Source: Mycobacterium asiaticum (GTDB lineage Bacteria; Actinomycetota; Actinomycetes; Mycobacteriales; Mycobacteriaceae). From it: DNA of 64,000 bases. Position numbers and translations under genes: made by a program. The stretch spans positions 1 to 64,000 of the forward strand of contig NZ_LZLS01000132.1 of NCBI RefSeq assembly GCF_001673365.1. The letters are read 5' to 3'. Every line of letters starts with the position of its first letter. Positions within the stretch are counted from its first letter, which is position 1. This document shows, piece by piece, positions 17,326 to 26,640 of this stretch. Under the pieces are notes generated by a model. It had not been told where the DNA came from. It searched no databases and saw only the letters and a program-made list of their open reading frames with translations.

Positions 17326-18683
17326 CGACCCGGGCCGGAGCTGGGAGATGTCGTGGTGGGTGTACCTGACAGGCTCGGCGCCGTGGACGGCGTGGCCGGA
17401 GCGGTGACCGGGATCTGCGTGCCCGGCGGGTGGGCGGCCGGCGGCGGCAGCGCCGACATGCCGACCCAGGTGTCCCAGTCCACTGCCCAGTCCCAGATGT
17501 CGCCGTCGGAGTAGGACAGCTGGATGGTGCTGCCGGTCACCTCGACCGGGTCCCCGTAGATGGCGGTCTGGAAGTACTCGGCGGCGTCCGAGTTGGACAG
17601 GTTGATGCAGCCGTTGGTGACGTTGCTGTTGCCCTGCGCCCCGGCACTCATCGGGTTGGCATGGATGAATTCGCCGTTGTTGGAAATACGTACCGCCCAG
17701 CGCTCGTGCACGTTGCTGTAGCCGGCGGCCGGGTTGGACATGTAGAAGTCGGCGTACTTCTCGGTGACCACGTGGATGCCGTTGCGGGTGACGTTGCGCA
17801 CCTTGTCGGCCTCGCCGTAGCTGCACGGGAAGTCCATGATGACGCCGGCATCGGTGACCACCTGGATGCGGTGCGAGGAAACCTCGGCCTTGACCACCTG
17901 TCGCCGGCCGACCTGAATGTTCAGCGAGAAGTCCTGCAGACCGTATGCCCCGTCACCGAACGGCAATCCGTAGAGCTTGGCGTCGACGTTGATGGTGGTG
18001 CCGGCCGGGTAGTACTCGCGGGGGCGGTAGTGGATGCGGGCGCCCTGGGCCTCGTCGGGCAACCACGCCCAGCTTCCTTCGACCGGTGGATTGGTCTTGA
18101 TGCTCAGCGCGCGCTCGACAGCGGCTTTGTCGCTGATCGGCGCGTCGAACTGGATGATGATCGGCGCCGCGATCCCGACGGTCTGGCCGTCGGCCAGTTG
18201 GAATCCACCGTCGACCTTCTTCTTGGGCGTGACGGTGATGAACTTGCCCGCGACCGGGATCGCTTTGCCGTCATGGCCGACTGCCGACCCGCTCCAGGTG
18301 TAAGTGGTGTCGTAGCCCAACGGCTCGGTGGTCATGAAGACGGTGCGGTCTTGGTTGAACGTGCCCGCGACCGGCTTGCCGGCCGAGTTCGTCAACGCGA
18401 CCCGCTGGAACCAGCCATCGCTGACCGCGACGCTGATCGGCGCGATCGGCACCACGTCCTCGGTGGCGTTGGCAGGCTGGTAGTTCAACTGGGGCGCCGG
18501 GGGCGCTTTCTTCTCGGCCTGCTGGGTGACTTTGCCGCCGCACGCGGCCAGGACGCCGGGTGCCAGCACCCCCAACCCGAGCGCCGTCAGAGCCTTGCGC
18601 CGATTGATCGGCCCTTGGCTTGGCGGGGTCTGGGAGGCGGTCACAACCGTCAAAGATACCGGGCGAAACGCCAACTCCCCCAC
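17322..18683 (-). CDS. lprQ: Lipoprotein L,D-transpeptidase LprQ (LdtMt5-like)
   Basis: 453 aa. An N-terminal signal with lipobox L-A-A-C (lipid-modified Cys48) anchors it outside the membrane. Two Ig-like domains (about 70-260) precede the YkuD catalytic domain (262-395) with H341 and nucleophile C359 in [20 protein letters not shown]. It forms 3-3 cross-links in peptidoglycan, which are carbapenem-sensitive. A Pro/Thr/Ser-rich tail follows. GTG start; an N-terminal extension of about 25 residues before the twin-Arg-like [10 protein letters not shown] is also seen in M. tuberculosis. Confidence 0.95.
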   Translation of the reverse strand: MGELAFRPVSLTVVTASQTPPSQGPINRRKALTALGLGVLAPGVLAACGGKVTQQAEKKAPPAPQLNYQPANATEDVVPIAPISVAVSDGWFQRVALTNSAGKPVAGTFNQDRTVFMTTEPLGYDTTYTWSGSAVGHDGKAIPVAGKFITVTPKKKVDGGFQLADGQTVGIAAPIIIQFDAPISDKAAVERALSIKTNPPVEGSWAWLPDEAQGARIHYRPREYYPAGTTINVDAKLYGLPFGDGAYGLQDFSLNIQVGRRQVVKAEVSSHRIQVVTDAGVIMDFPCSYGEADKVRNVTRNGIHVVTEKYADFYMSNPAAGYSNVHERWAVRISNNGEFIHANPMSAGAQGNSNVTNGCINLSNSDAAEYFQTAIYGDPVEVTGSTIQLSYSDGDIWDWAVDWDTWVGMSALPPPAAHPPGTQIPVTAPATPSTAPSLSGTPTTTSPSSGPGR

Positions 18684-18737
18684 GGCAAAGCCGCGCGACG
18701 AGACTACTGCGACGTTTTCAGAGCATCAAACCAGCAG

Positions 18738-19832
18738 CTACAAGGCGCATCCGACCAGGACAGGCTCGGGTTTCAGTGTGATACCAAACACGTCACGAAC
18801 CCCGTCGCGCACCGTCCGGGCAAGTACCATCACGTCCTCGGTCCTGGCCCCACCCCGGTTGGTCACCGCCAGCGCGTGCTTGGTGGACAGTCGGCACGGC
18901 GCGTCCTCGCCTGGATAGCCTTTTCCGAAACCGGCCCGCTCCACGAGCCATCCGGCGGCCAGCTTGACGCCGTCGGGCGCCGGATAGTGCGGCACTGGTT
19001 CGTCCGTCGCGGCGGCAAGCCGTTCGTAGTCTTCCGGCGCCACCACGGGGTTGGTGAAGAACGACCCCACGCTCCAGGTGTCGTGGTCGGTTTCGTCGAG
19101 CACCATGCCCTTGCGGGCTCGCAGTGCCAGCACGGCCGCGCGGACGTCTTGCGGGTTTCGCCGTTCCCCGCTGGCCACCCCCAGCGCCGAGGCCAGCTCC
19201 CCGTAGCGCAGCGGCGCGCTACGGCCCGACTCATCCAGGGCGAATTCCACTTCCAGGACGACTGCCGGCAGCTCGAGCCCGTCGTCGCGCTTGAGCACGC
19301 TGGTGCGGTAACCGAACCGCAGCTCGTCGGGCGGCACCCAGCGCACCTCGCCGCTGCGTCGATCCAGCAGCCGGACCCGGGTAATGGTGTCGGATACCTC
19401 GACTCCGTACGCGCCGACGTTCTGCACCGGCGTCGCGCCGGCCGACCCAGGGATCCCCGACAAACACTCCAGACCGCCCAGGCCGTGCTGGATGGACCGG
19501 GCTACCACGTCGTCCCACACCGCCCCGGCTTCGGCACGCACCAGGTTGTTTTCGACGGCGACGCCGGTGTTTGCCAGCCGCACCACGGTGAGGTCGGCAA
19601 CGGCGTCACCAATCACCAGGTTGGACCCGCCAGCAAACACCAGAACCGGACCGCCCGCCAGGCCTCGGTTTTCTGCATCGAGTTGCCGCAACACCGCGAT
19701 CACCTGATCGGTGCTGTGACAAGTGATTACGCGGCGCGCTACCGGGCCTACCCGCAACGTGGTCAACGGCGCGAGCGGCACCGACTCGGCGACGTGCGCG
19801 CCGGCAAATACAGAGCCTGCTTCTTCGGTCAT
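18738..19832 (-). CDS. murB: UDP-N-acetylenolpyruvoylglucosamine reductase MurB
   Basis: Second committed step of peptidoglycan precursor synthesis, reducing enolpyruvyl-UDP-GlcNAc with NADPH. 364 aa from the chosen ATG ([16 protein letters not shown]); a more distal ATG would add 24 residues but would run into the divergent gene's start region. FAD-binding loop [31 protein letters not shown], proton-donor Ser in [11 protein letters not shown], and the C-terminal Glu in LKPEPVLVG mark a type I MurB. It is divergent from the DUF2505 gene with about 40 bases between. Confidence 0.95.
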   Translation of the reverse strand: MTEEAGSVFAGAHVAESVPLAPLTTLRVGPVARRVITCHSTDQVIAVLRQLDAENRGLAGGPVLVFAGGSNLVIGDAVADLTVVRLANTGVAVENNLVRAEAGAVWDDVVARSIQHGLGGLECLSGIPGSAGATPVQNVGAYGVEVSDTITRVRLLDRRSGEVRWVPPDELRFGYRTSVLKRDDGLELPAVVLEVEFALDESGRSAPLRYGELASALGVASGERRNPQDVRAAVLALRARKGMVLDETDHDTWSVGSFFTNPVVAPEDYERLAAATDEPVPHYPAPDGVKLAAGWLVERAGFGKGYPGEDAPCRLSTKHALAVTNRGGARTEDVMVLARTVRDGVRDVFGITLKPEPVLVGCAL

Positions 19833-19872
19833 GAGGCCCGCTTCATGGCCCGTAACGGTAGCCTGGCCGATT

Positions 19873-20400
19873 ATGCCGCGTTCATTCGACATGTCGGCCG
19901 ACATCGAAGGCAGTGTGCAACAGGTTCACCAGGCTTTCCATGACGTGGGCTACTGGCAGGGCAGGCTGGCCGAAACGCCCGTCGACGTCGCCAGCTTGGA
20001 GCGGATGCGCATTGGTGGAGAGTCCGGGGACGACGGCACCATCGAGGTGATCACCCACCAGACGATGCTCAGCCACCATCTGCCCGCGCTGGTCACCCAA
20101 CTGCACCGGGGTGACCTGTGCGTGCGGCGCGAGGAGACATGGGGGCCGATCAACGACGACGGTGTCGCGACCGCGTCGATCACCGGCGCGATTGTGGGTG
20201 CGCCGGTGCACCTGTGGGGCACGATGGCGCTGCAGCCGCACGGCGGGCCCGACGCGTCCCGGATCACGGTGCAACTCACCATCCAGGTGCGCGTGCCGTT
20301 TCTCGGCGGCAAGTTGGAACGAATGATCGGCAACGAACTGGGCGAGCTGGTGGCCATCGAGCAGCGCTTCACCACCCTGTGGATCTCTGGCGACTCCTAG
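19873..20400 (+). CDS. DUF2505 protein (Rv0481c-like)
   Basis: 175 aa, starting [15 protein letters not shown], the same N-terminus as M. tuberculosis Rv0481c. It reads like a START/SRPBCC-type small-ligand fold: [16 protein letters not shown] near the start, strand-rich middle, and a C-terminal helix [23 protein letters not shown]2505 is actinobacterial and uncharacterised. No signal peptide. Followed by the nitrilase gene 30 bases on, probably in one operon. Confidence 0.88.
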   Translation: MPRSFDMSADIEGSVQQVHQAFHDVGYWQGRLAETPVDVASLERMRIGGESGDDGTIEVITHQTMLSHHLPALVTQLHRGDLCVRREETWGPINDDGVATASITGAIVGAPVHLWGTMALQPHGGPDASRITVQLTIQVRVPFLGGKLERMIGNELGELVAIEQRFTTLWISGDS

Positions 20401-20430
20401 CCTGAGCGGCCCGGGCCTAAGCTGGCCGTC

Positions 20431-21252
20431 ATGCGAATCGCGTTGGCTCAGATCCTCAGCGGCACCGATCCGGCCGCGAATCTGCAGCTGGTGCGCGAGT
20501 ACAGCCACCGAGCCGCCGCGGCGGGCGCCAAGCTGGTGGTGTTCCCGGAGGCGACCATGTGCCGATTCGGTGTCCCGCTGGGGCAGGTCGCCGAGCCGGT
20601 CGACGGACCCTGGGCGTCCGGTGTCCGGCAAATCGCCGACGAAGCCGGGATCACCGTGGTGGCCGGGATGTTCGTCCCGTCCGGGGACGGCCGGTTCACC
20701 AACACGCTGATAGCGGCAGGTCCGGACATACCCAGCACCCGGTACGACAAGATCCACCTCTACGACGCGTTCGGCTTCACCGAGTCACGCACCGTCGCCC
20801 CTGGGGACGAACCGGTAGTCATCACCGTGGACGGCCTCGGCGTCGGGTTGACGTTGTGTTACGACGTCCGGTTTCCGACGCTCTACACCGAGCTCGCCGA
20901 CCGCGGCGCACAGCTGATCGTGGTCTGCGCGTCGTGGGGGTCAGGGCCGGGCAAACTCGAGCAGTGGACGCTGCTGGCGCGGGCGCGGGCCCTGGACTCG
21001 ACCAGCTTCGTGGCCGCGGTGGGACAGGCCGATCCCGGCGAAGACGTCAGCGACTCGGGCGCCCCGACCGGAGTGGGCGGCAGCCTGCTGGCGTCCCCGT
21101 TCGGGGAGGTGGTGGTCTCAGCCGGCGCCGACCCCGAACTGCTGGTCGCCGACCTCGACCTCACCAAGGTGGGTTCGGCACGAGACAACATCGCCGTGCT
21201 GCGCAACCGCTCGCACTTCATTCCCGGAAATAAGGCAGAATCGCGAAGGTGA
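20431..21252 (+). CDS. Carbon-nitrogen hydrolase (nitrilase superfamily, Rv0480c-like)
   Basis: 273 aa with the full catalytic triad: E40 in LVVFPEATM, K107 in RYDKIHLYDAFGF, and C143 in LTLCYDVRFP. The R-F-P after the Cys is typical of the Nit1/Nit2 branch, which hydrolyses omega-amides and deaminated glutathione; by analogy it may repair a metabolite, but the substrate is not shown. Overlaps the next gene by four bases (GTGA). Confidence 0.93.
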   Translation: MRIALAQILSGTDPAANLQLVREYSHRAAAAGAKLVVFPEATMCRFGVPLGQVAEPVDGPWASGVRQIADEAGITVVAGMFVPSGDGRFTNTLIAAGPDIPSTRYDKIHLYDAFGFTESRTVAPGDEPVVITVDGLGVGLTLCYDVRFPTLYTELADRGAQLIVVCASWGSGPGKLEQWTLLARARALDSTSFVAAVGQADPGEDVSDSGAPTGVGGSLLASPFGEVVVSAGADPELLVADLDLTKVGSARDNIAVLRNRSHFIPGNKAESRR

Positions 21253-22289
21253 CAACTCCGCAGGGACCACCAAACGAAGGCCCATCGGGTTGGGCGCGCC
21301 CTGGCAATCAGGGACCGCTCGGCCGATCACCGGGACCTGGGGATCCCTCCGGCGGACGTCTACATCCCGGGGACCCGCGCGGCGGGCGGCCATACCAACC
21401 TCCGCAGGCCCCGCCGCCGCAGCAGACCGACCACGCGGCCGCTGCGAACGCCGACACCAGACGAATCCATTCACAACCGCCCGGCCTGGCCGCAGACCGC
21501 ACTACTCCGATTGGTCAGCCGGCCGAGGAGCCGGGCGAGGTCAAGAAGAAAAAGCGCCGACTTCGCGACCCCCTGTCGCTGGTATTGGTCCTGATCATCG
21601 TTGTCGCGCTGGTCGTCGCGGCCCTGATCGGTGTCGAGCTCTACGTGCGCCACGAGGCCAACAACAAGATCGCGGCCGCGGCCGCGTGCATCACCAAGGA
21701 CCAGGCCAGTGCCTCGTTCGGGGTCACGCCGCTGGTGACCTGGCAGGTGATCACCGACCACTACACCAACATTTCGGTCGAGACGGCCGGCAACCAGATC
21801 CGCGACGCCAAAGGCATGAAGCTGCAGCTGAGCATTCAGGACATCAAGCTCAACGCCACCCCAGACTCCAAGGGCACCATCGGCGCGATCGACGCCACCA
21901 TCACCTGGACGGCACAAGGCATCAAAGAGACTGTGCAGAACGCGATTCCGGTGCTGGGTGAGTTCGTCACCAGCAGTGTGACGACGCATCCCAAGGATCA
22001 GACCGTCGAATTGAAGGGCATGCTCAATGACATCGTCGCCAAGCCGGTGGTGTCCGACGGCGGCCTGAGACTGCAGATCATCAGCTTCAATACGCTCGGC
22101 TTCTCGTTACCGAAGGAGTCGGTGCAGTCGACGCTGGACGAATACACCTCGAACCTGACCAAGAAATTCCCGCTCGGTATCCGCGCGGAAAGTGTGGACG
22201 TCACCGACGGCAGCGTGACCGCGAAGTTCGCCTCGCGCAACGCGACCATCCCGGCCGGTGAAACCGACCCCTGCTTCGCGGATCTGTGA
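21249..22289 (+). CDS. DUF2993 (LmeA-like) membrane-anchored protein (Rv0479c-like)
   Basis: 346 aa, GTG start overlapping the nitrilase stop. A Pro/Gly-rich cytoplasmic tail (1-95) and a basic cluster (KKKKRRLRD) precede one membrane segment (LSLVLVLIIVVALVVAALIGVE without its neighbours, about 104-126). The external domain (130-346) has the SVETAGNQIRDAKGMKLQLS pattern of DUF2993, the lipid-binding fold of LmeA, a factor in lipomannan elongation. Probably binds a phospholipid or glycolipid in the periplasm. Ends two bases before the convergent deoC stop. Confidence 0.85.
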   Translation: MTTPQGPPNEGPSGWARPGNQGPLGRSPGPGDPSGGRLHPGDPRGGRPYQPPQAPPPQQTDHAAAANADTRRIHSQPPGLAADRTTPIGQPAEEPGEVKKKKRRLRDPLSLVLVLIIVVALVVAALIGVELYVRHEANNKIAAAAACITKDQASASFGVTPLVTWQVITDHYTNISVETAGNQIRDAKGMKLQLSIQDIKLNATPDSKGTIGAIDATITWTAQGIKETVQNAIPVLGEFVTSSVTTHPKDQTVELKGMLNDIVAKPVVSDGGLRLQIISFNTLGFSLPKESVQSTLDEYTSNLTKKFPLGIRAESVDVTDGSVTAKFASRNATIPAGETDPCFADL

Positions 22290-22290
22290 G

Positions 22291-22953
22291 CTAACGCAGT
22301 TCGTCCAACACGGCCCGGGTCCCCGATAGGCCCAACCGGGTGGCCCCGGCGTGCAGCATCGCCACGGCGTCAGCGGCGGTGCGGATGCCGCCGCTGGCCT
22401 TGACGCCCAGTCGGCCGCCGACGGTCGCGGCCATCACCTCGACGGCCCGCACCGTGGCCCCGCCGGCAGGGTGGAAGCCGGTGGAGGTCTTGACGAAGTC
22501 GGCACCGGCCTCCTCGGCGCTGCGGCACACGGCGATAAGCGTCCGCTCGTCCAGCAGCGCCGACTCCACGATCACCTTGAGCACGACCCCCGGTGTGGCG
22601 GCTCGGACCGCAGCGATGTCGGATCGCACGGCGGCGAAGTCGCCGACCCGCGCCGCACCGACGTCAATAACCATGTCGACTTCACTGGCGCCGGCGGCAA
22701 CTGCGGCTGCCGCCTCCTGCGCTTTGACCGCGGGCAGGTGCTTGCCGGACGGGAAGCCCGCCACCGCCGCGACCGGCACGCCGCCCTGCGCGATGGCGAC
22801 GGCCACCATCGACGGGGAGACGCAGACCGTGTAGACACCCAACTCGACGCCCTCAGCCACCAGTGCCGCCACGTCGGCCGCGGTGGCCTCCGGTTTGAGC
22901 AGGGTGTGGTCGACGAGTGCGGCCAGCTGCTGCCGGGTCGGTCGGTCCGGCAT
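22291..22953 (-). CDS. deoC: Deoxyribose-phosphate aldolase
   Basis: 220 aa. Cleaves 2-deoxyribose-5-phosphate to glyceraldehyde-3-phosphate and acetaldehyde in deoxynucleoside salvage. Class I aldolase TIM barrel with [12 protein letters not shown] at the N-terminus, D93 (EVDMVIDVG), Schiff-base K155 (FVKTSTGF) and KASGGIRTA. The ATG at [10 protein letters not shown] overlaps the previous stop by one base (TAATG) and matches the family; a longer reading adds 30 basic residues that are not family-like. Confidence 0.95.
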   Translation of the reverse strand: MPDRPTRQQLAALVDHTLLKPEATAADVAALVAEGVELGVYTVCVSPSMVAVAIAQGGVPVAAVAGFPSGKHLPAVKAQEAAAAVAAGASEVDMVIDVGAARVGDFAAVRSDIAAVRAATPGVVLKVIVESALLDERTLIAVCRSAEEAGADFVKTSTGFHPAGGATVRAVEVMAATVGGRLGVKASGGIRTAADAVAMLHAGATRLGLSGTRAVLDELR

Positions 22954-23378
22954 TAGAACGGCTCTTCCGCGGACCCGGGATTGCAGCCGGAGGCGACCAT
23001 TTCGGCGTCGGCGACAACTGGGCGCCACGGCTCGAGGTTCCAACTGGTCTTGCCGGGCTGGACCAGTTCAGCGAGCTGCCAGTGGCAGAAGAACTGAGCG
23101 CGCATGCCCGGCGAGTCGGCACCGGGTGACCGGGCGAGCACCTCGGTCCAGGCTTGTTCGGCAACCTGCGGGGTACCGGGATTCAGCGCCGCCGCGCGCG
23201 CTGCCGGGGTCGGATAGACCCGCAAACTGGACAGGCCGGCCGCCCAGGTCGTCCACTCTGTGTGTTCGACGAAGTGCGGTGCGGACCCGGGGTCGGCTAG
23301 CCCGGGATCGGCCGTCGCGATCGGCGCACTCAGCAGCGCCACCAGCGCCGCCGCCGGCGCGTAAATCAGGAGTTTCAT
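22953..23378 (-). CDS. Secreted DUF2599 protein (Rv0477-like)
   Basis: 141 aa. Signal peptide [23 protein letters not shown], cleaved probably after ATA (about residue 23), then a small secreted domain rich in Trp with two Cys (FFCHWQL and ASGCNPG) that could form a disulfide. The W-x-V/L-E and P-G-K motifs recall DUF2599, a family of small actinobacterial secreted proteins with no known role. Coupled to deoC and three bases after the small membrane-protein gene. Confidence 0.85.
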   Translation of the reverse strand: MKLLIYAPAAALVALLSAPIATADPGLADPGSAPHFVEHTEWTTWAAGLSSLRVYPTPAARAAALNPGTPQVAEQAWTEVLARSPGADSPGMRAQFFCHWQLAELVQPGKTSWNLEPWRPVVADAEMVASGCNPGSAEEPF

Positions 23379-23381
23379 CCG

Positions 23382-23645
23382 TCAGCGCGACTTGCCCTGC
23401 ACTTCGAGCAGCTTGGGCCGCACGTCGACAAGGTAGACGCCCGCGGCGACGGCGGCCAGCGCAAGTCCCATCACGCCGAAAATGAGGTACAGCACGGTGA
23501 GCAACGCAATCGCGCCGCCGAGGATCACCAACCACACAGGTTTGGTCAGCTTGTCGGCGGCGGGGTAGGCGTCGGCGCGCTGCATCGCTGCGTGCACGAA
23601 CGCGTACACCGTCATCACCAAGACGGCGACCCGCAAGATCCACAT
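23382..23645 (-). CDS. Small DUF2516 membrane protein (Rv0476-like)
   Basis: 87 aa from ATG ([10 protein letters not shown]), the same length as the M. tuberculosis protein; an ATG 27 bases earlier is possible. Three hydrophobic segments (residues 2-20, 37-56, 57-73) and a positive C-terminus ([13 protein letters not shown]). DUF2516 is actinobacterial and uncharacterised. Follows hbhA and its terminator, so it probably has its own promoter. Confidence 0.82.
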   Translation of the reverse strand: MWILRVAVLVMTVYAFVHAAMQRADAYPAADKLTKPVWLVILGGAIALLTVLYLIFGVMGLALAAVAAGVYLVDVRPKLLEVQGKSR

Positions 23646-23692
23646 GACGGTACCCACTGCCTGCACGCCCATAAGAGTAAGCGGGCCGTCGC

Positions 23693-23738
23693 AAAAACGT
23701 CGACTCCGAGTCGCCAACCTGCGGCGACTCGGAGTCGA
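23693..23738 (-). terminator. Rho-independent terminator downstream of hbhA
   Basis: TCGACTCCGAGTCGCC (23700-23715) pairs perfectly with GGCGACTCGGAGTCGA (23723-23738) around a 7-base loop. On the hbhA strand it is followed within three bases by five T. A 16-bp stem plus U-tract is unusually canonical for a mycobacterium. It lies 42 bases past the hbhA stop. Confidence 0.88.
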
Positions 23739-23779
23739 GTGGTGCTTATTTTCGGCGGGTTAACGCCGCCGTCCCGGAA

Positions 23780-24388
23780 TTACTTCTGGGTGACCTTCTT
23801 GGCGGGAGCCTTCTTGGCCGGCGCCTTCTTGGCCGGGGCGGCCTTCTTGGCGGGAGCGGCCTTCTTGGCCGGAGCAGCAGCCTTCTTGGCCGGAGCCTCC
23901 GCCTTCTTGGGGAGGTCGATGCCAACCAGCTTGGCGGCACGCTCGCCGACAGCGCGGGTCTGCGTCGCAACGGTGCCCAGCGCCTCCTGGGTCAGCTCGA
24001 CAGCCTGGTCGACGTAGCCCTCGGCACGCGCCGAAGCGTCCTCGAAAGCCGACTGGCTGCGCAGGCGCTCAAGAGCAGCCTCGCCGCGCTCGACCAGTTC
24101 GTTGTACCGGCTGGTGGCGGCCTCCACGTAACCCTCAGCGGCCTTGCGCAGCTCGTCAGAAGTGAACTTCTCGCGGAGCTCGGTCAGCTGCTCGGGCAGG
24201 TCCTCCTGCAGCTTGGTCAGGCGGGCACGGCTTTCCTCGACCCGGCTGCGGGTGTCGGTGCGGGTCTCCTCGGCGCGGTCGCGCAGGTTGGCGATCAAGT
24301 CGTTGACGGTCGCCAGGGCCAGGTCGGCTGCACCGAGCGCAGCAAGCAGCGGAGCCTTCAGGTCCTCGATGTTGGTGTTCTCAGCCAT
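23780..24388 (-). CDS. hbhA: Heparin-binding haemagglutinin HbhA
   Basis: 202 aa. Surface adhesin that binds heparan sulfate on host epithelial cells and also associates with membranes and lipid inclusions. After residues 1-25 comes a long coiled-coil (about 26-112, heptads such as [19 protein letters not shown]). The C-terminal tail (about 160-202) is built of K-K-A-P-A repeats, the methylated heparin-binding region. No Sec signal, as known for HbhA. A good ribosome site (AAAGGAAA) precedes the ATG. Confidence 0.96.
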   Translation of the reverse strand: MAENTNIEDLKAPLLAALGAADLALATVNDLIANLRDRAEETRTDTRSRVEESRARLTKLQEDLPEQLTELREKFTSDELRKAAEGYVEAATSRYNELVERGEAALERLRSQSAFEDASARAEGYVDQAVELTQEALGTVATQTRAVGERAAKLVGIDLPKKAEAPAKKAAAPAKKAAPAKKAAPAKKAPAKKAPAKKVTQK

Positions 24389-24638
24389 TGATGTTTCCTT
24401 TCTTTGTTTTCGACATAGGGCTTATTAACCATGGGGTTTGGAAGTTGGCGCAAGTGTCGGCTCCTGTGCGCAGGAGAAGTCAAGACCCGCGGATTGACTT
24501 TGGCACGCGACTTGCAGGAACCTCCTGTTGGTCGGGTCGGATGGCGGTCGGTGAGGGGCCGGGGAGAACGCCGCGCTATCGGCAATCTTGTTGGGTACCC
24601 GGCCTGATGGCGATCTACAACGTCATGCGGATCACTGA

Positions 24639-25058
24639 TCAGTTGGCGTCGACGGATTCGCTGGGACACTCCTGGTGGTTAGCTTCGTTCTGCTGGGTGA
24701 AGGACGCGTAGATGTCCAGTAGGACCTGTTTCTGACGCTCGGTGATCGCCGTGTCGGTGACGATGGCGTCACGCACCTGGCTCGTTTCGCTGGGTTCCAA
24801 AATCCCCGCCCTGACGTAGAGAACCTCGGCAGATACCCGCAGCGCTTTGGCGATCTGGGCCAGGACGTCGGCGGACGGCTTACGCAAGCCGCGCTCAACC
24901 TGACTCAAATAAGGATTGCTGACACCGGACCGCTCGGCGAGCTGGCGCATCGAGACTTGCGCCAATTCGCGCTGCGATCTGATGAAACTGCCGATGTCAG
25001 AGGCCACGTCGGAGGCCTTAGCGGACACCTTGGTGCCCAGCTTCTCCTCCGGCGACAT
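24639..25058 (-). CDS. XRE-family HTH regulator (Rv0474-like)
   Basis: 139 aa. XRE HTH at about residues 22-80 (SIRSQRELAQVSMRQLAERSG by position, then VSNPYLSQVERGLRKPSADVL), close to the EspR/ClgR-like group. The C-terminal 50 residues are acidic and helical with one Cys (QECPSE). It may control its neighbour hbhA or itself; the M. tuberculosis orthologue has been described as metal-responsive. A perfect 8-bp inverted repeat lies about 52 bases upstream. Confidence 0.9.
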   Translation of the reverse strand: MSPEEKLGTKVSAKASDVASDIGSFIRSQRELAQVSMRQLAERSGVSNPYLSQVERGLRKPSADVLAQIAKALRVSAEVLYVRAGILEPSETSQVRDAIVTDTAITERQKQVLLDIYASFTQQNEANHQECPSESVDAN

Positions 25059-25110
25059 GGTGCGCTCCTCGCGTTGGCTTGTTTGCTTACGCCCACCAGG
25101 CTACGGAGGA

Positions 25111-25130
25111 GTGCTTGCTATTGCAAGCAC
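25111..25130. promoter_or_regulatory. Perfect inverted repeat upstream of the XRE regulator gene
   Basis: GTGCTTGC-TATT-GCAAGCAC, an 8-bp perfect palindrome with a 4-base centre, lies 53-72 bases upstream of the regulator's ATG; a partial third copy (TTAGCAC) follows. The size and symmetry fit a dimeric XRE operator, probably for autoregulation. A terminator for the upstream gene is less likely because there is no U-tract. Confidence 0.6.
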
Positions 25131-25144
25131 TTGTTAGCACCGTC

Positions 25145-26506
25145 TCAGAACAGCAACTGCGCGATCGTGTAGATAGCCAACCCCGCCAGGGAGCCCACGA
25201 CGGTCCCGTTGATGCGGATAAACTGCAGGTCACGGCCTACATGCAGCTCGATCCGGCGGCTGGCTTCCTCGGCATCCCAGCGCTCGATGGTCTCGGTAAT
25301 GATCGCTGTGATCTCTACCCCATATTGCGAAACCAGGTGCTGGGCAGCACGCACCATCCAGCCGTCGACCTTGTCGCGCAACTCGGCGTCGTCGCGCAGC
25401 GACTCCCCGATCCGGATCACCGTGTCGGCGATTCGGGTGCGCAACGCGCTGGACGGGTCGTCAACACCCTCGAGCACCAACCGCTTGAGCGTCGTCCATG
25501 CCGTTGCTGCGGCATTGGCAACCTCTTCGCGTGCCATCAACTGCTCCTTGACGGCATCGGCCCGCGCGATGGTGTCGGGGTCGTTCTGCAAGTCGTCGGC
25601 GAATTCGAACAGGAACCGGGTCGCCGAGCGACGAAGCTCGTGATCGGGATTGCGGCGCACCTTGTCGGTGAAGTCCATCAGCTCGCGATGGATCCGGTCT
25701 CCCACCAGGTGGTCGACGAAGCGGGGTGACCAGGTCGGCGAGTCCCGCTCGACCACCCGCTGGATGACCACGCCGGCGTTCAGCGACCATTGGAAAGCTC
25801 GGTCGGCCAACAACTGGATCAACGCTTCTTGGCGATTCTCGGCCAGCAAAGTCTGCAGCACGCGGCCCACCGGCGGGCCCCACTGTGGTTCGGCAATACG
25901 CCGCACGATCATGCGGTCGATCACCTGCTGGACATCCTCGTCGCGCAACAACTCAACGAGCACCCGCAGCACAGTCGACGCTTCGGCCGCCACTCGCTGG
26001 GCGTGTGCGGGCTCGGCGAGCCACTTGCCCAACCGGCTGGGTACTTCGGCACCGCGCAGCTTGGTCTCCACCACTTCTGCGGACAGGAAGTTCTCCCGCA
26101 CGAAGGTGCCCAAGCCCTCGCCGAGCTGATCCTTCTTGCGCTTGATGATCGCGGTATGCGGGATCGGAATGCCCAGCGGATGCTTGAACAGCGCGGTCAC
26201 CGCGAACCAGTCCGCCAAGGCGCCCACCATGCCGGCCTCCGCCGCGGCACCGACGTAGCCGACCCACCCGGGGGCGTCGCCATGCATGTTCGCCCACCGG
26301 CACAGCAGAAACACCACCGTCGCGCCGACGAGAAAGCTCAGCGCCACCACCTTCATCCGGCGCAGCGCCGTCCGACGCTCGGCGTCGGCCTCCGAATCTG
26401 CCCCGGCGAATGACTCCGCGAACGAGGTGCGGTTTACCGGCTTGGGCGTCGCCGCGGGCTCGGCTCTGTGTGCCACCCCACCATCATCCGCCATGGCAAC
26501 GCTCAT
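25145..26506 (-). CDS. DUF445 membrane protein (Rv0473-like)
   Basis: 453 aa from ATG (MSVAMADDGG); a second ATG 12 bases on is equally possible, and the M. tuberculosis protein is of similar length. A polar N-terminus (1-50) is followed by a membrane hairpin (VVALSFLVGATVVFLLCRW; GYVGAAAEAGMVGALADWFAV). The DUF445 signature GMVGALADWFAVTALFKHPLG and IIKRKKDQLGEGLGTFV come next, then a long helical domain and a C-terminal hydrophobic segment (GTVVGSLAGLAIYTIAQLLF). Family function unknown. Divergent from the TetR gene. Confidence 0.88.
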   Translation of the reverse strand: MSVAMADDGGVAHRAEPAATPKPVNRTSFAESFAGADSEADAERRTALRRMKVVALSFLVGATVVFLLCRWANMHGDAPGWVGYVGAAAEAGMVGALADWFAVTALFKHPLGIPIPHTAIIKRKKDQLGEGLGTFVRENFLSAEVVETKLRGAEVPSRLGKWLAEPAHAQRVAAEASTVLRVLVELLRDEDVQQVIDRMIVRRIAEPQWGPPVGRVLQTLLAENRQEALIQLLADRAFQWSLNAGVVIQRVVERDSPTWSPRFVDHLVGDRIHRELMDFTDKVRRNPDHELRRSATRFLFEFADDLQNDPDTIARADAVKEQLMAREEVANAAATAWTTLKRLVLEGVDDPSSALRTRIADTVIRIGESLRDDAELRDKVDGWMVRAAQHLVSQYGVEITAIITETIERWDAEEASRRIELHVGRDLQFIRINGTVVGSLAGLAIYTIAQLLF

Positions 26507-26640
26507 TAAGCACCGGTTAGTGTTACCCACACTGTTCGGAAGCCTCACACGCTTGCGCCGATCCGCCCAACGGTCCCACCCAAGCCAAATAGCACGCCGT
26601 AGTATCGATGCGTCTCTGTAGTGAATGGGAATCGGCGGAA

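Noticed and set aside
24455-24483. TTGACT at 24483-24478 (minus strand) as the -35 of the hbhA promoter
   Set aside because: No acceptable -10 element at 16-19 bases; the nearest is GACACT. The CTCCTG-TGCG-CAGGAG hairpin there is small.
24388-24711. Possible 107-aa gene antisense to the hbhA/XRE gap
   Set aside because: No family resemblance, weak start context, and it overlaps the 3' end of the XRE gene.
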